The notes: a model not told the origin generated them from the letters alone. DNA of 64,000 nucleotides from Betaproteobacteria bacterium (GCA_016709965.1 JADJLT010000001.1:1261001-1325000), one strand, 5' to 3'. Shown: positions 33,601-43,663, counted from the first letter of the stretch. A program made the numbers and translations.

Positions 33601-34395
33601 ATGCAGCCTTACCATGACCTGATGCGCCACGTTCTTGAGAACGGGCACGACAAATCCGACCGCACCGGCACCGGCACCCGTTCCGTCTTTGGATGGCAGA
33701 TGCGTTTCGATCTTGCCAAAGGCTTCCCGATGGTCACGACAAAGAAACTACACCTGAAATCCATCGTTCACGAATTGCTGTGGTTCCTCCAGGGCGACAC
33801 CAACATTGCCTACCTGAAGGAAAATGGCGTTCGAATCTGGGATGAATGGGCCGATGAGAAGGGTGATCTGGGCCCGGTCTACGGCAAGCAATGGCGCCGC
33901 TGGGAAACGCCGGATGGCCGCTTGATTGACCAGATCAGCCAACTGGTAGACAGCCTGAAAAGCAACCCCGACTCACGCCGCCATATTGTTTCGGCCTGGA
34001 ATCCAGGCGATGTGGACAGCATGGCCTTGCCGCCCTGCCACTGCCTGTTTCAGTTCTATGTGGCCAACGGCAAGCTGTCCTGCCAGCTCTATCAGCGCAG
34101 TGCTGACATCTTCCTCGGCGTTCCTTTCAATATCGCGTCGTACGCACTGCTGACCATGATGCTGGCCCAGGTTTGCGGCTATGAGGTGGGTGACTTCGTG
34201 CACACCTTCGGTGATGCGCATATTTACGTGAATCATGTCGAGCAGGCGCAGCTTCAGCTATCCCGCGAAATACGCTCTTTGCCGACGATGTGGATCAACC
34301 CGTCGGTCACTGACATTTTCGCCTTCAAGTTCGAAGATTTCCGGCTTGACGGCTATGAGCCACATCCGCACATCGCGGCACAGGTCGCAGTCTGA
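33601..34395 (+). CDS. thyA: Thymidylate synthase
   Basis: Methylates dUMP to dTMP using methylene-tetrahydrofolate. The 264-residue protein is standard ThyA length. The catalytic cysteine lies in LPPCHC, DSRRHIVSAWNP is the phosphate-binding block and GDAHIYVNHVEQ the substrate strand. It heads the thyA-pgi-folA run, which supplies folate recycling through folA. Confidence 0.98.
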   Translation: MQPYHDLMRHVLENGHDKSDRTGTGTRSVFGWQMRFDLAKGFPMVTTKKLHLKSIVHELLWFLQGDTNIAYLKENGVRIWDEWADEKGDLGPVYGKQWRRWETPDGRLIDQISQLVDSLKSNPDSRRHIVSAWNPGDVDSMALPPCHCLFQFYVANGKLSCQLYQRSADIFLGVPFNIASYALLTMMLAQVCGYEVGDFVHTFGDAHIYVNHVEQAQLQLSREIRSLPTMWINPSVTDIFAFKFEDFRLDGYEPHPHIAAQVAV

Positions 34396-34397
34396 CC

Positions 34398-35987
34398 ATG
34401 ACAGTGCCACTCCGCCCCGCCTGGCTGGCCCTCGCCGAACACGCCCGCAGCATCAAGCATCGCCACCTGCGGGAGCTGTTTGCTGCTGACCCCGATCGCT
34501 TTGAGCGCTTTTCGCTAGTTCATGGCCAGATCCTGCTCGACTACTCGAAACAGCGACTTGGCCAGCAGACGATGGAATTACTGCGGCAGTTGGCCGAGCA
34601 GGCCGCTTGGCGCACCTGGGTTGAACGGATGCGCAGTGGCGAACCGATCAATCACACCGAAGGTCGTGCCGTTCGACATGCCGATTTGCGTGCTGCTGAT
34701 CTGGCGCCGCCCGAAGTCAAGGACGCACTCGGTCGCATGTCCGATTTCTGCGAACGGATTCACGCCGGCACATGGCGAGGATTTTCCGGCGAGCACATCA
34801 CGGATGTCGTCAATATCGGCATTGGCGGCTCCGATCTCGGGCCACGCATGGCAGTCCATGCACTGGCAGCCTTTGAACAACCCGACCTCAATGTGCATTT
34901 TGTCTCCAACCTCGACAGTGCCGACCTGGCCAGTACGCTGACCCGCCTCAACCCACGCAGCACGCTGTTCATTATCGCCAGCAAGACCTTTACGACGTTG
35001 GAAACCATGGCCAACGCGCACACTGCTCGGCAGTGGATTCTGGCAGCCGCCAATAACGAGAACGCCATTGCCCGCCACTTCGTGGCCGCCTCGACCAACC
35101 TGGCAGCCACTGCGGAATTCGGCATTGCTTTAGAAAATGTCTTCGAATTCTGGGACTGGGTAGGCGGACGTTTTTCGTTGTGGTCAGCCATCGGCCTTCC
35201 GATCGCGCTGGCTATCGGCTACCGGAATTTCGAGCGCTTGCTCGCTGGCGCACATGACATGGACGAACATTTCTTCCACGCGCCTGCAGACTCAAATCTG
35301 CCGCTGACGCTGGCTTTGATTGCGCTGTGGAACACCAATTTTCTCAACGCGCATAGCCACGGCGTTTTCCCCTACAGCCATTCGCTGGCCTTGCTGCCTT
35401 CCCATTTGCAGCAACTGGAAATGGAAAGTAACGGCAAACGAGCCAATCGCGACGGTCTGGCGGTCGACTACTCGACCAATCCGATTTTGTGGGGCGAAGC
35501 CGGCACCAACGGCCAGCACTCGTTCTTTCAGCTACTCCATCAGGGCAGCGCGCTGGTCGCCTGTGATTTCATCGCCCTCGGCAAATCGGATTTCCCGCTG
35601 CCCGGCCACCACAGCGGGCTGCTCGCCAATTGTCTGGCCCAGTCATCAGCGCTCGCTTTTGGGCAAACGGTCGAGGAAGCACGCGCCGCGGGCATTCCGG
35701 ATCATCTGCTGCCCTTCCGCCGCTTCCCTGGCAATCAGCCCTCAACCACGATGATCCTGCCTGAACTGACGCCATTCACGCTCGGCCAGCTAATTGCACT
35801 CTATGAGCACAAGGTATTCTGTCTCGGTGTGTTGTGGAACCTGAACTCCTTCGACCAATGGGGCGTTGAACTCGGCAAACAACTGGCCGGCCGTCTTGCT
35901 CCCTGCATTCGTGAAGATGCCTCAACCGAGTCACTCGATGCATCAACCCGCGGTCTGATCGCCCACCTGCGCCAATCCCGGAACTGA
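34398..35987 (+). CDS. pgi: Glucose-6-phosphate isomerase
   Basis: Interconverts glucose-6-phosphate and fructose-6-phosphate. The 529-residue protein has both PGI signatures, GGRFSLWSAIGLPIAL-type and the C-terminal LWNLNSFDQWGVELGK, as well as SKTFTTLET. It starts 2 bases after the thyA stop and ends 2 bases before folA. A metabolic gene between thyA and folA is unusual for E. coli but its close spacing shows co-transcription. Confidence 0.97.
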   Translation: MTVPLRPAWLALAEHARSIKHRHLRELFAADPDRFERFSLVHGQILLDYSKQRLGQQTMELLRQLAEQAAWRTWVERMRSGEPINHTEGRAVRHADLRAADLAPPEVKDALGRMSDFCERIHAGTWRGFSGEHITDVVNIGIGGSDLGPRMAVHALAAFEQPDLNVHFVSNLDSADLASTLTRLNPRSTLFIIASKTFTTLETMANAHTARQWILAAANNENAIARHFVAASTNLAATAEFGIALENVFEFWDWVGGRFSLWSAIGLPIALAIGYRNFERLLAGAHDMDEHFFHAPADSNLPLTLALIALWNTNFLNAHSHGVFPYSHSLALLPSHLQQLEMESNGKRANRDGLAVDYSTNPILWGEAGTNGQHSFFQLLHQGSALVACDFIALGKSDFPLPGHHSGLLANCLAQSSALAFGQTVEEARAAGIPDHLLPFRRFPGNQPSTTMILPELTPFTLGQLIALYEHKVFCLGVLWNLNSFDQWGVELGKQLAGRLAPCIREDASTESLDASTRGLIAHLRQSRN

Positions 35988-35989
35988 AC

Positions 35990-36493
35990 ATGCCTGAAGT
36001 CGTCATCATCGCCGCCGTCGCCAAAAACCGGGTCATCGGTCGCGACAATCAGCTGATCTGGAACATCCCGGAAGACATGGCGCACTTCAAGGCATTGACC
36101 AGTGGCCAAACGGTAATCATGGGCCGCAAAACCTGGGAATCGCTGCCGCCACGTTTTCGCCCTCTGCCGGGCCGACGCAACATCGTGATCAGCCGCCAGA
36201 TCGACTACGCGGCTCCCGGTGCCGAACTCAGTAATTCTTTGGAAAATGCCCTTAAATTGGCGTCGACCTCAGCGGATGCTCAATCCGCGGGCAAATCCGC
36301 CAGCGTCTTCGTCATTGGCGGCGAGCAGATTTACGCACAGGCCATGAATCTGGCCGACCGCCTGGAAATCACCGAAGTCGAGCTCGAACCTGATGGCGAC
36401 GCCTGGTTTCCGGAGATTGCTGCGGTCAACTGGAAAAAAACGGCAAAAATTGAAGGTTCCGGCTACGCCTTCGTGACCTACAAGAAGAAATAA
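35990..36493 (+). CDS. folA: Dihydrofolate reductase
   Basis: Reduces dihydrofolate to tetrahydrofolate, recycling the product of ThyA. The 167-residue enzyme has AVAKNRVIGRDNQLIWNIPEDM (Met20-loop region), the NADPH segment MGRKTWESLP and FVIGGEQIYAQAM. The region for IAAVNWKKTAKIE carries a one-mismatch copy of the dispersed repeat, with its poly-A run read as lysines. Confidence 0.97.
   Translation: MPEVVIIAAVAKNRVIGRDNQLIWNIPEDMAHFKALTSGQTVIMGRKTWESLPPRFRPLPGRRNIVISRQIDYAAPGAELSNSLENALKLASTSADAQSAGKSASVFVIGGEQIYAQAMNLADRLEITEVELEPDGDAWFPEIAAVNWKKTAKIEGSGYAFVTYKKK
36413..36456 (+). repeat. Dispersed repeat copy in folA (one-mismatch core)
   Basis: CGGTCAACTGG at 36423-36433, preceded by GAGATTGCTG and followed by AAAAAAACGGCAAAAATTGAA. 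The flanks match other copies well over about 40 bases. Confidence 0.7.
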
Positions 36494-36506
36494 TCCGAGA
36501 TTCTAT

Positions 36507-36546
36507 CCCGCCTGGCGCTGCGACAAATTGCACCACGCCAAGCGGG
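36507..36546. terminator. Possible terminator hairpin between folA and the decarboxylase gene
   Basis: CCCGCCTGGCG (36507-36517) and CGCCAAGCGGG (36536-36546) pair with one mismatch, between convergent genes. No good T run on either side. Confidence 0.35.
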
Positions 36547-36560
36547 AACAACCTGCTGCC

Positions 36561-38789
36561 TCAGCGCACGCAATCCACGTAGTAGGTGCCGTCGGCACCC
36601 TTGACCAGGCCGTGAACATCCGTTTCGAAGCCTGGGAAAGTGGCGTTGAATTCGCGGGCAAACTTTAGGTAGCTACAAATCGTGGCATTGAAACGTTCGC
36701 CCGGAATCAGCAACGGAATGCCCGGCGGATAGGGCGTCAGAAGGACCGCAGTAACACGCCCTTCCAGCGCATCGACCGGCACGCGCTCGATATCGCGGTG
36801 CGCCATCTTGGCGAAGGCATCGGCCGGGCGCATCGCCGGCACCATGTCGGACAAATACATTTCAGTCGTCAGACGTGCCACGTCGTTCTGCTTGTAGACG
36901 CTGTGAATCTGCGTACACAGGTCGCGCAGGCCGACACGTTCATAGCGCGGATTCTTCAGCACGAACTCAGGCAGCACTTTCCACAGCGGCTGGTTCTTGT
37001 CGTAATCGTCCTTGAACTGCTGCAGCGCCGTTACCAAGGTGTTCCAGCGACCCTTGGTGATGCCAATGGTAAACATGATGAAGAAGCTGTACAGGCCACA
37101 TTTTTCGACGATCACACCGTGCTCGGCAAGATACTTGGTGACAATGGCTGCCGGGATGCCGAACTCGTCGGCAAAATCACCATCGACATCAAGGCCCGGG
37201 GTGATGATCGTCGCCTTGATCGGATCCAGCATGTTGAACCCGTCAGCCAGATTGTTAAAGCCATGCCAGCGCTCGCCCGGCTTGAGCATCCACGCATCGC
37301 GCTCTTCGATCCCCTCTTCGGACAAGTCGTCCGGCCCCCAGACCTTGAACCACCAGTCTGTCCCCCACTCCTGCTCGACCTTGCGCATGGCACGGCGGAA
37401 ATCGAGGGCTTCAGTAATCGACTCCTCAACGAGTGCGGTGCCGGCAGGCGCCTCCATCATCGCCGCCGCCACATCGCACGAGGCGATGATGGAGTATTGC
37501 GGCGAAGTCGACGTGTGCATCAGGTAGGCTTCGTTGAAGATATCGCGGTCAAGCTTCTGGTTCTCCGCATCCTGAACCAGAATCTGTGATGCCTGTGACA
37601 GGCCAGCCAGCAGTTTGTGGGTCGATTGCGTCGAGAAAATCATCGACTCCTTGCAACGCGGACGGTCGGCTCCGATGGCGTGGTAATCACCATAAAAATC
37701 ATGGAAGGCCGCGTGCGGCAGCCAGGCTTCATCAAAGTGCAGGGTGTCAATCTTGCCGTCCAGCTCGGCCTTGATGTCCTCGACGTTGTAGAGGATGCCG
37801 TCGTAGGTCGACTGGGTAATGGTCAGGACACGCGGCTTGGCCGTCTTGTCGATAATGAACGGGTTGGCAGCGATCTTCTTCTGGATGCTTTCCCAGGCAA
37901 ATTCGCTCTTCGGGATCGGCCCGATAATGCCGAAGTTGTTGCGGGTCGGCATCAGGAACACCGGGATCGCACCAGTCATCATGATGGCGTGCAGGATGGA
38001 CTTGTGACAGTTGCGATCGACGACGACGATGTCACCGGGCGCGACTGTGGAGTGCCAGACGATCTTGTTCGAGGTCGACGTGCCGTTGGTAACGAAATAC
38101 AGATGATCGGAATTGAAAATACGCGCCGCGTTGCGCTCCGAGGCAGCAACCGGACCGGTATGGTCAAGCAACTGCCCAAGCTCTTCGACCGCATTGCAGA
38201 CGTCGGCACGCAACATGTTCTCACCAAAGAACTGGTGGAACATCTGCCCGACGGGCGACTTCAGGAAAGCCACGCCACCCGAGTGCCCCGGGCAGTGCCA
38301 CGAATAGGAGCCATCCGCCGCGTAATGTACCAATGCCCGGAAGAAGGGCGGCGGCAACGAGGCAAGATAAGCCTTGGCTTCGCGCTTGACGTTGCGGGCG
38401 ATGAATTCCGGCGTGTCCTCGAACATGTGGATGAAACCATGCAGTTCACGTAGCACGTCATTCGGAATGTGACGCGAGGTACGCGTCTCCCCGTGCAGGA
38501 AGATGGGAATCTCGGCATTGCGGTTGCGGATTTCCTTGACGAAGGCCCGCAGCTCGGCCAGCGTCTCTTCCGGCTCCATCGCCAACTCTTCGTCATCAAT
38601 CGACAGAATGAAGGCTGAAGCACGGCTCTGCTGCTGGGCAAAGGAGGTCAGGTCGCCGTAACTGGTGACGCCCAGCACTTCCAGCCCTTCCTTTTCCATA
38701 GCTTCGGCCAGCGCCCGAATGCCGAGACCAGAGGTATTCTCCGAGCGGAAGTCTTCGTCGATGATGATGACGGGAAAATGGAAGCGCAT
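36561..38789 (-). CDS. Lysine/arginine/ornithine decarboxylase, large fold-type I PLP enzyme
   Basis: A 742-residue decarboxylase of the AdiA/LdcC/SpeC family. It has the N-terminal wing domain (about residues 1-130), the PLP aspartate in LHFDEAWLPHAAFH and the PLP-lysine in STQSTHKLLAGLSQ. The length and motifs fit biodegradative arginine decarboxylase or LdcC; the substrate cannot be assigned. No antiporter gene (adiC/cadB-like) is adjacent, so a polyamine-synthesis role rather than acid resistance is possible. Confidence 0.88.
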   Translation of the reverse strand: MRFHFPVIIIDEDFRSENTSGLGIRALAEAMEKEGLEVLGVTSYGDLTSFAQQQSRASAFILSIDDEELAMEPEETLAELRAFVKEIRNRNAEIPIFLHGETRTSRHIPNDVLRELHGFIHMFEDTPEFIARNVKREAKAYLASLPPPFFRALVHYAADGSYSWHCPGHSGGVAFLKSPVGQMFHQFFGENMLRADVCNAVEELGQLLDHTGPVAASERNAARIFNSDHLYFVTNGTSTSNKIVWHSTVAPGDIVVVDRNCHKSILHAIMMTGAIPVFLMPTRNNFGIIGPIPKSEFAWESIQKKIAANPFIIDKTAKPRVLTITQSTYDGILYNVEDIKAELDGKIDTLHFDEAWLPHAAFHDFYGDYHAIGADRPRCKESMIFSTQSTHKLLAGLSQASQILVQDAENQKLDRDIFNEAYLMHTSTSPQYSIIASCDVAAAMMEAPAGTALVEESITEALDFRRAMRKVEQEWGTDWWFKVWGPDDLSEEGIEERDAWMLKPGERWHGFNNLADGFNMLDPIKATIITPGLDVDGDFADEFGIPAAIVTKYLAEHGVIVEKCGLYSFFIMFTIGITKGRWNTLVTALQQFKDDYDKNQPLWKVLPEFVLKNPRYERVGLRDLCTQIHSVYKQNDVARLTTEMYLSDMVPAMRPADAFAKMAHRDIERVPVDALEGRVTAVLLTPYPPGIPLLIPGERFNATICSYLKFAREFNATFPGFETDVHGLVKGADGTYYVDCVR

Positions 38790-38808
38790 GTTGAATCCTT
38801 GAAAAGCG

Positions 38809-38830
38809 GCGACCCGCCGCAGCGGGTCAC
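38809..38830 (-). terminator. Possible terminator after dcd
   Basis: GACCCGC-CGCA-GCGGGTC hairpin (38811-38828) between dcd and the decarboxylase gene, followed on the minus strand by GCCGCTTTTC. Confidence 0.45.
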
Positions 38831-38860
38831 AGAATAAGACGTTTTCGTTGCCGTGCCGCG

Positions 38861-39427
38861 TCAGATTTTAGGGAGGGTGACGCCTTCTTGCCCCTGATAC
38901 TTGCCGCCGCGGTCCTTGTATGAGGTTTCGCAAACCTCGTCAGCCTCGAAGAACAAAACCTGTGCACAACCTTCGCCAGCGTAAATCTTGGCCGGCAAGG
39001 GCGTGGTATTGGAAAATTCCAGGGTGACATGGCCTTCCCATTCCGGCTCGAACGGCGTCACATTGACGATGATGCCGCAACGGGCATAGGTGCTCTTGCC
39101 CAAACAAACGGTGAGGACCGAGCGCGGAATACGGAAATATTCCATGGTCCGGGCCAGTGCGAAGGAGTTCGGCGGAATGATGCAGACATCTGACTCGATT
39201 TCGACGAATGACTTCGGATCGAAATTCTTCGGATCGACCACGGTCGAGTTGATATTGGTGAACACCTTGAATTCGCGAGCGCAACGAATATCGTAGCCGT
39301 AGCTCGAAGTGCCATAGGATACGATTTTCTGACCATTGGCTTCGCGCACCAGCTCCGGCGAAAACGGCTCGATCATGCCGTGCTCTGCCGCCATGCGGCG
39401 TATCCACTTGTCTGATTTGATGGTCAT
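38861..39427 (-). CDS. dcd: dCTP deaminase
   Basis: Converts dCTP to dUTP, supplying dUMP for ThyA. The 188-residue protein has the family blocks SYGTSSYGYDIRC, the catalytic glutamate in TPFEPEWEGHVTLE and AGEGCAQVLFF. The start at MTIKSDKW gives the usual length; the open frame runs 7 codons further. It lies near thyA and folA, consistent with a nucleotide-synthesis neighbourhood. Confidence 0.97.
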   Translation of the reverse strand: MTIKSDKWIRRMAAEHGMIEPFSPELVREANGQKIVSYGTSSYGYDIRCAREFKVFTNINSTVVDPKNFDPKSFVEIESDVCIIPPNSFALARTMEYFRIPRSVLTVCLGKSTYARCGIIVNVTPFEPEWEGHVTLEFSNTTPLPAKIYAGEGCAQVLFFEADEVCETSYKDRGGKYQGQEGVTLPKI

Positions 39428-39449
39428 TTTTTCGATCCCGCTCGACAAA

Positions 39450-39478
39450 AAGCAAAGGCGGGATTTTACCCGCCTTTA
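39450..39478 (-). terminator. Terminator after apbC/mrp
   Basis: Minus strand AAAGGCGGGTAAAATCCCGCCTTTG followed by CTTTTT; 9-bp stem between mrp and dcd. Confidence 0.65.
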
Positions 39479-39510
39479 TACCCGCCGATGTTTACTAAGT
39501 TTGCAAAAAA

Positions 39511-40602
39511 TCAGGTGTTCTGGACAACGATATTGGGGAACTTGGACGTCATGTCCTTCGCCTTCTCGCCGATCTTGATTGCGACACGACGGGCGATGCC
39601 GCGATAGATGTCGGCAACGCGCGAATCCGGCGCACCGACCACGCTGGGCTTGCCACCGTCGGCCATCTCGCGAATCGACAGTTCCAGCGGCAAACTGCCG
39701 AGAAATTCGACATCGTAGTCGGCACACATTTTCTCGCCGCCACCCTGTCCGAAGATGTGCTCTTCGTGGCCACATTTAGAGCAAATATGAATGCTCATGT
39801 TTTCAACGATGCCGATAATCGGAATATTCACCTTCTCGAACATCTTCAGACCCTTGCGTGCGTCGATCAAGGCGATGTCCTGTGGCGTGGTCACAATCAC
39901 GGCACCCGTCACTGGCACCTTCTGCGCCAGCGACAACTGGATGTCGCCGGTACCCGGCGGCATGTCGACGATCAGGTAATCGACATCATGCCAATTGGTC
40001 TGGCCAAGCAACTGATCAAGGGCTTGGGACACCATCGGGCCACGCCAGACCATCGGTGTTTCGACATCGACCATGAAACCGATTGACATGGCCTGCACGC
40101 CATACGCCTCCAGCGGCTCCATGCTCTGGCCATCCTTGGACTCCGGCTGCCGTCCAGCCAAGCCCAGCATTTGCGGCTGCGACGGCCCGTAAATATCCGC
40201 ATCCAGAATGCCGACGCGGGCCCCCTCTTGCGCCAGCGCCAGCGCCAGATTGACCGCTGTCGTGCTCTTGCCGACACCACCCTTGCCCGAAGCAACGGCG
40301 ATGATGTTCTTGACGCCCGGTAGCAGCTTGACCCCAAGCTGTACCGAGTGCGCGACGATTTTGCTGAATACGTTGGCCGACACATTGCCAACCCCGGGCA
40401 GTGTGCGAACGGCGTCTACGACCAATTTGCGGATTACATCGATCTGGCTTTTTGCCGGATAGGCAAGCTCAATGTCGAAAGAAACATCGCCGCCATCGAT
40501 CTTGATGTTTTTCACCGCCCGGCCAGCGACGAAATCCTTGCCAGTGTTTGGATCGACCGCAGTAGAAAGCGCAGCCTTGATTTGCTGTTCTGAGAGACTC
40601 AT
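39511..40602 (-). CDS. apbC: Iron-sulfur cluster carrier ATPase, Mrp/ApbC family
   Basis: A P-loop ATPase that carries and transfers Fe-S clusters. The 363-residue protein has an N-terminal MIP18/DUF59 domain (about residues 1-80), the deviant Walker A GKGGVGKST and the cluster motif CSKC. The start at MSLSEQQIKAALS is normal; the frame is open from 40665. metG is often next to apbC in proteobacteria, here separated by a response regulator. Confidence 0.95.
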   Translation of the reverse strand: MSLSEQQIKAALSTAVDPNTGKDFVAGRAVKNIKIDGGDVSFDIELAYPAKSQIDVIRKLVVDAVRTLPGVGNVSANVFSKIVAHSVQLGVKLLPGVKNIIAVASGKGGVGKSTTAVNLALALAQEGARVGILDADIYGPSQPQMLGLAGRQPESKDGQSMEPLEAYGVQAMSIGFMVDVETPMVWRGPMVSQALDQLLGQTNWHDVDYLIVDMPPGTGDIQLSLAQKVPVTGAVIVTTPQDIALIDARKGLKMFEKVNIPIIGIVENMSIHICSKCGHEEHIFGQGGGEKMCADYDVEFLGSLPLELSIREMADGGKPSVVGAPDSRVADIYRGIARRVAIKIGEKAKDMTSKFPNIVVQNT

Positions 40603-40679
40603 GAAAACTCCGGTTTGAGGTGACAGCCGGGCAATACCCGAGCGATTTTGTACAGTATACCCCAAAGCCGGCGCTGAAA

Positions 40680-41363
40680 TCAGCCTTGCTGAACGGTATC
40701 CAGTCGGTAACCCTGCCCGTATACGGACGACAACATCAGGCCACTTTCCCCTGCCAGCCCCAGTTTCTTGCGCAGGCGGCTGGCGTGCGTATCCACCGTA
40801 CGCGTATCGACACCGGCATCACGCACCCAGACGCTGGTCAGCAACTCATCCCGCGACAGCACTCGCCCGATATTGCGCAGCAATATCAACGCCAGCTCGT
40901 ATTCGCGCTGAGTCAGATCGACATCGTTACCCGATAGCCTTATGCGTCGCCCTTCGAGATCAATCTCGATGTTGCCGTACTGCAGGGTTGCCGGTTTCGG
41001 CTTGCGACGGCGCAATAGCGCGTGAACTCGTGCCATGAATTCCATGTAGCGAATGGGCTTGAGAATATAGTCATCGGCGCCAAGACGCAGAATGTCCGAC
41101 GCGGCATCTTCCTCGGTACGACCGGTACAAAAAACCACCGGAACGTCCCACCCGCAATGCTCGCGAACATATTTGAGCACCTCATCGCCGCCGATGTCGG
41201 GAAGATTCCAATCGATGATGAAAAAATCGAAATTGCGGGTTTTCAGCGCCTCGATGCAAGCCTTCCCCTCCGGAAATATCTCAACCTGATATCCCTCGCT
41301 CTTGAGAAGCGCCTTGAGTACTTCGGCTTGGCTTCGACTGTCCTCTACTACCGCAAAAATCAT
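40680..41363 (-). CDS. OmpR-family response regulator (orphan)
   Basis: A 227-residue two-component regulator with an N-terminal receiver (about residues 1-115, phosphorylated Asp in FFIIDWNLPDIGG, Lys in YILKPIRY) and a C-terminal winged helix (about 130-225). GGAGGAAC precedes the ATG at 41363. No histidine kinase is adjacent, so the partner is unknown. It lies between apbC and metG. Confidence 0.92.
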   Translation of the reverse strand: MIFAVVEDSRSQAEVLKALLKSEGYQVEIFPEGKACIEALKTRNFDFFIIDWNLPDIGGDEVLKYVREHCGWDVPVVFCTGRTEEDAASDILRLGADDYILKPIRYMEFMARVHALLRRRKPKPATLQYGNIEIDLEGRRIRLSGNDVDLTQREYELALILLRNIGRVLSRDELLTSVWVRDAGVDTRTVDTHASRLRKKLGLAGESGLMLSSVYGQGYRLDTVQQG

Positions 41364-41559
41364 AGTTCCTCCATATTCGCGGCGAATTCTGCGCCCTTCA
41401 TAAGGGTTCGGCAATGACCAATGAATTGCTTTTTACCAACGATCACACTGGTTTACGTTCTGTAACAATTGAAAACACGACGAACTGATGGGGATTTCCG
41501 AAGCCCCGCTTTGCCTCCTCGCGGTAAAATCGCGTTTTACCTTTCAAGCACCGGCCCTC

Positions 41560-43650
41560 ATGTCGCGCAAAATCCTCGTCACCTCCGCCCTCCCCTACGC
41601 CAACGGCGCCATTCACCTCGGTCATCTTGTCGAATATATCCAGACCGATATCTGGGTGCGATTCCAGAAAATGTCCGGCAACGAATGCTGGTACGTTTGC
41701 GCCGACGATACGCACGGTACGCCGATCATGTTGCGTGCCGAGAAGGAAGGGATCACCCCGGAACAACTGATCGCCCGCGTGCATGACGAGCACCACCGTG
41801 ATTTTTCGGGTTTCCACGTCGGCTTCGACAATTACTACAGCACGCATTCCGACGAAACCCGCGATTGCGCCAACGACATTTACCTGAAGCTTCGCGCCGC
41901 CGGCCTGATCGAGACGCGGACCATCGAACAGTATTACGATCCGATCAAGCAACTTTTTCTGCCTGATCGTTTCATCAAGGGCGAGTGCCCAAAGTGCGGC
42001 GCCAAGGATCAATACGGCGACAACTGCGAGTCCTGCGGTGCCGCCTATGCGCCAACCGACCTGAAAGAGCCCTACTCGGCCATCTCCGGCGCCAAGCCGG
42101 AACTGCGCACCTCGGAACACTACTTCTTCAAGCTTTCCGATCCGCGCTGCGAGTCCTTCCTGCGCCAATACACCAGTCGCGAAAACGGCGTGCTGCAAAA
42201 CGAAGCCGCCAACAAGATGCAGGAATGGCTCGGCGCACCGGGTGAAAACAAGCTGACCGACTGGGACATTTCGCGCGACGCGCCCTATTTCGGCTTCGAA
42301 ATCCCGGACGCACCCGGCAAGTACTTCTACGTCTGGCTCGACGCACCGATCGGCTACATGGGCTCCTTCAAGAACCTGTGCAGCAAGAACGGCCTCGACT
42401 TCAACGAATACTTCAAGGCGGATTCCAGCACCGAGCTATATCACTTCATCGGCAAGGACATCCTCTACTTCCATGCACTGTTCTGGCCGGCTGAACTCGA
42501 GCATGCCGGCTATCGGACACCCACCAAAATTTTCGCGCATGGCTTTCTCACGGTCGACGGCGCAAAGATGTCGAAATCGCGAGGCACCTTCATCACCGCG
42601 CAGAGCTATCTCGACACCGGCCTCAACCCGGAATGGCTGCGCTACTACTACGCTGCCAAGCTGTCGGCAACCATGGAAGACATCGATCTCAATCTGGAAG
42701 ACTTCTCCGCCCGCGTCAATTCCGATCTGGTCGGCAAATACGTCAACATCGCCAGCCGCTCGGCCGGGTTCATCAGCAAGCGTTTCAATGGCCAATTGGC
42801 CCCGGCGGCAGCTGAGCTGCCAGCCATCAAAGGCATTCAGGAAGCCGCCGGCCACCTGGCCGAACTGTACGAAGCGCGCGAATTCGGCAAAGCCATGCGT
42901 GAAATCATGGCACTGACCGATGCCGCCAACCAGTACGTCGATAGCGTCAAGCCGTGGGAACTGGCCAAGCAGGAAGGTCGGGAACTTGAACTGCACGCCG
43001 CCTGCAGCAACGCACTGAACCTGTTCCGCCTGCTGACAGTGTTGCTGAAGCCTATTCTGCCGGTGCTGGCGACCCGGGTTGAGCAATTCCTCAATGTCGC
43101 ACCACTCACTTGGAACGATACGAAATCCCTGCTGGCCGCTGGCCACGGCATCAACCCCTACGAACACCTGATGACCCGCGTTGATCCCAAGCTGATCGAA
43201 AAGCTGGTCGAAGCCAACAGGGAATCCCTGGCCCCGACGCAGGAGCAACAGTCACCACAGCGGCACGCAGAACATCAGCAAAACGAGGTAAACGCCGAAA
43301 GCCCCTGGGAGCCGTTCTGCAACATCGACGACTTCATGAAAGTGGATTTGCGCATCGTCCGCATCGCCAACGCCGAACAGGTTGACGGTGCTGACAAGCT
43401 GGTTCGCCTGACGCTGGACGTCGGCAATAACGAAACGCGCAATGTGTTTGCCGGCATCAAGGCCGCCTACGATCCCGCCCAATTGATTGGCCGCCTGACC
43501 GTGATGGTTGCCAACCTCGCCCCCCGCAAGATGAAGTTCGGGATGTCAGAGGGCATGGTTTTGGCAGCCTCCGACACCACCGGCAGTGCCCCGGGCATCT
43601 TCCTGCTATCGCCGGACTCCGGCGCGCAACCCGGTATGCGCGTCAAATAA
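41560..43650 (+). CDS. metG: Methionyl-tRNA synthetase
   Basis: Charges tRNA-Met. The 696-residue protein has the HIGH-type motif YANGAIHLGHL, a zinc knuckle with CPKC and CESC, the KMSKSRG motif and a C-terminal EMAP-like tRNA-binding domain (about residues 590-696, beginning DDFMKVDLRIV). The ATG at 41560 before SRKILVTSALPY is the family start. Confidence 0.98.
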   Translation: MSRKILVTSALPYANGAIHLGHLVEYIQTDIWVRFQKMSGNECWYVCADDTHGTPIMLRAEKEGITPEQLIARVHDEHHRDFSGFHVGFDNYYSTHSDETRDCANDIYLKLRAAGLIETRTIEQYYDPIKQLFLPDRFIKGECPKCGAKDQYGDNCESCGAAYAPTDLKEPYSAISGAKPELRTSEHYFFKLSDPRCESFLRQYTSRENGVLQNEAANKMQEWLGAPGENKLTDWDISRDAPYFGFEIPDAPGKYFYVWLDAPIGYMGSFKNLCSKNGLDFNEYFKADSSTELYHFIGKDILYFHALFWPAELEHAGYRTPTKIFAHGFLTVDGAKMSKSRGTFITAQSYLDTGLNPEWLRYYYAAKLSATMEDIDLNLEDFSARVNSDLVGKYVNIASRSAGFISKRFNGQLAPAAAELPAIKGIQEAAGHLAELYEAREFGKAMREIMALTDAANQYVDSVKPWELAKQEGRELELHAACSNALNLFRLLTVLLKPILPVLATRVEQFLNVAPLTWNDTKSLLAAGHGINPYEHLMTRVDPKLIEKLVEANRESLAPTQEQQSPQRHAEHQQNEVNAESPWEPFCNIDDFMKVDLRIVRIANAEQVDGADKLVRLTLDVGNNETRNVFAGIKAAYDPAQLIGRLTVMVANLAPRKMKFGMSEGMVLAASDTTGSAPGIFLLSPDSGAQPGMRVK

Positions 43651-43663
43651 GCCAATGCGAGTG

